Source: Pithys albifrons albifrons
Taxonomy: Eukaryota > Chordata > Aves > Passeriformes > Thamnophilidae
NCBI RefSeq assembly: GCF_047495875.1
Contig: NC_092462.1
Coordinates: 25,932,523 to 25,996,522, forward strand
Length of the DNA: 64,000 nt
Direction: 5' to 3'
The notes beneath the pieces were generated by a model. It was not told the DNA's origin, did no database searches, and was given only the letters and a program-made list of their open reading frames with translations. Position 1 is the first letter of the stretch; each line of letters starts with the position of its first letter. The position numbers and the translations under genes are program-made. This document shows, piece by piece, positions 62,801 to 64,000 of this stretch.

Positions 62801-64000
62801 AGAAGACCTAACATGATCTCACAGCATACAAACCTTGGTAACAATGGAAATAAGAGAACCACATGAATGTGATAAAGCCAAATGGAATGGGTAAGAAGGG
62901 TATTCAAAGCTTCTTAATAAATGAACAAACAAACTCCTAGTTCTTTGTGAGTTGGAGGTTTTTTCCCTGCAAGGCAATTGAACTACTACTGAGATGACTT
63001 CTCAGGTGTACCTAGAGAAATCCACATCTAACTGACAAGCTTCAGCCTGACTTTCTCCTAGATGCTTAGGAAACATGTAGGTTAAGATGTGGATGAGAAA
63101 TGACTGTTATTTACTACTATTTTATTATTAATCCCAAATGAAAAAAGAGTTTATCAGAAGCCATCTGGAGCCATGCAGTTTTCCCACAGCACTGCTGATG
63201 TTGCTCTTTTCTATTCTTAGCTCAACATAGGCATAGATGATAGAGCGAGGGATCTCGCTGTGCGCAAGCAGAAAGCCATGTTTAATTTATCCCACAGAGG
63301 AAATCGTGCTGTGCTCTCAGACAGCTCCAGACAAGGATCCTGTCTCAGACTGAGAAACCAGAAACTCTCAACTCTCAGTGACTGCTCTGGCACAGACCAT
63401 TCCTGACAGCAAAACTCACACTAGTTACAATGAAACAGATTTACTTCTTTCAGTTGCCTGTAACAAGTTTAATGATCCACTTTTTCTGACTGAACCTCCT
63501 TCTGGTTATAATAATGCACCTATGATGCACTTCTCTGACAGACCCAGAGAGAAAAGCACCTTCTTCAGCCTCTAGTTAAGCACAAGCACTTCCTTCTAGA
63601 GATAAATTATTTTTAACTCTTCAACTTAACACAACACTGCTGTTACATGAGGTCTGATTCACAGAGTGCTACATCATGGATGCATATACCACAGCTTCCA
63701 AAGATCATTCCTTCAAACTGTGGGGATAATGGCCCCAGAAGACTGCATTATTAAACAATAAATAGTCATGTTTCAAAGTAATTCTCAATCCACTGCTAGA
63801 CCACCAGGGAAGGAACATTTCTAAAATGTGCAGTAGTCCAAATGTCATGATTTGCTAGAGCCAAAGAAAACTCAGATCTTAACAACCAGAAAACAAACCT
63901 CACTGAGGTCCCTCTGAACCACTCCCATGGGTCCTGTCTCAGATTTTCCTTGTCCCAACAATAATGGCATGGAAAAATAACATGTAGCTAGGCAGTTGTG
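56867..64000 (-). other. DKK2: DKK2 intron 1 (partial), no exon found
   Basis: This is the sequence upstream of the Cys-1 exon on the minus strand. I looked for a first exon (ATG with signal peptide, GC-rich 5' UTR, CpG cluster, GT donor in phase 0) and saw none, so the promoter and exon 1 must lie beyond 64000. A (CCCAA)n run at 56937-56960 lies about 70 bp upstream of the exon 2 acceptor. An A-rich run lies near 58805. Two segments have a sequence character that could reflect constraint: 59510-59580, which has several CpGs including CCGTCGATCGATAACC, and 60190-60290. This is an impression only. The remaining ORFs of 60-95 codons show no recognisable domains. Confidence 0.7.
56937..56960. 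repeat. (CCCAA)n tandem repeat next to DKK2 exon 2
   Basis: Four to five pentanucleotide units, followed by CAAG, CAAAC and AACC-like degenerate units to about 56995. It lies about 70 bp upstream of the exon 2 acceptor on the transcribed strand, where it reads as TTGGG repeats in intron 1. Confidence 0.85.

Noticed and set aside
57000..64000. DKK2 exon 1 within the window
   Set aside because: No minus-strand ATG with a signal peptide followed by a phase-0 donor, and no CpG-rich promoter, could be found.

Overview
The window looks like an AT-rich stretch of a bird genome. Three kinds of evidence support this. There are three clear or probable CR1 LINE 3' fragments, the dominant avian LINE. 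There are three solitary retroviral-type LTRs of kinds I associate with avian, probably neoavian, genomes. One vertebrate gene is recognisable with intron-split exons. I see no prokaryotic features, no CRISPR, no operons and no CpG island.

The only gene I can name with confidence is DKK2 (Dickkopf-2, a secreted Wnt modulator), on the minus strand at the right-hand end. Its last three coding exons are at 56716-56866 (ten-cysteine domain 1, nine of the ten Cys), 55911-56060 (last Cys of that domain plus the linker) and 55140-55390 (the C-terminal ten-cysteine, colipase-like domain and stop). All splice sites are canonical. The two small introns (655 and 520 bp) are both phase 1, and the exons join into an uninterrupted 183-residue C-terminal part. 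Exon 1 (start codon, signal peptide) is not visible, so 56867-64000 is intron 1 and the promoter lies beyond the window. Poly(A) signals on the minus strand lie about 355-460 bp past the stop.

Positions 1 to about 54700 read as the gene desert on the 3' side of DKK2. They hold degenerate repeats, simple repeats and scattered short random ORFs. From left to right: a TG microsatellite (56-98); a composite RNA-derived relic with a tRNA-Gln-like head followed by a 5S-rRNA-like part (about 3485-3839, minus); a short ORF with acceptor-like and AATAAA signals (4435-4599); CR1 fragments (about 11555-11700 +, 21640-22120 +, 37441-37825 -); LTRs (26474-26897 +, 37921-38495 -, about 40990-41587 -); a 14-bp perfect hairpin (23323-23356); and a TATA-plus-splice-donor arrangement at 50577-50674 that could be a first exon of an unannotated transcript.

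I found no convincing new biological system. The items most worth a second look are the tRNA/5S composite element, the two exon-like signals in the desert, the perfect hairpin, and a few desert segments that could be conserved regulatory elements of DKK2. That last idea is inference only and needs cross-species alignment.
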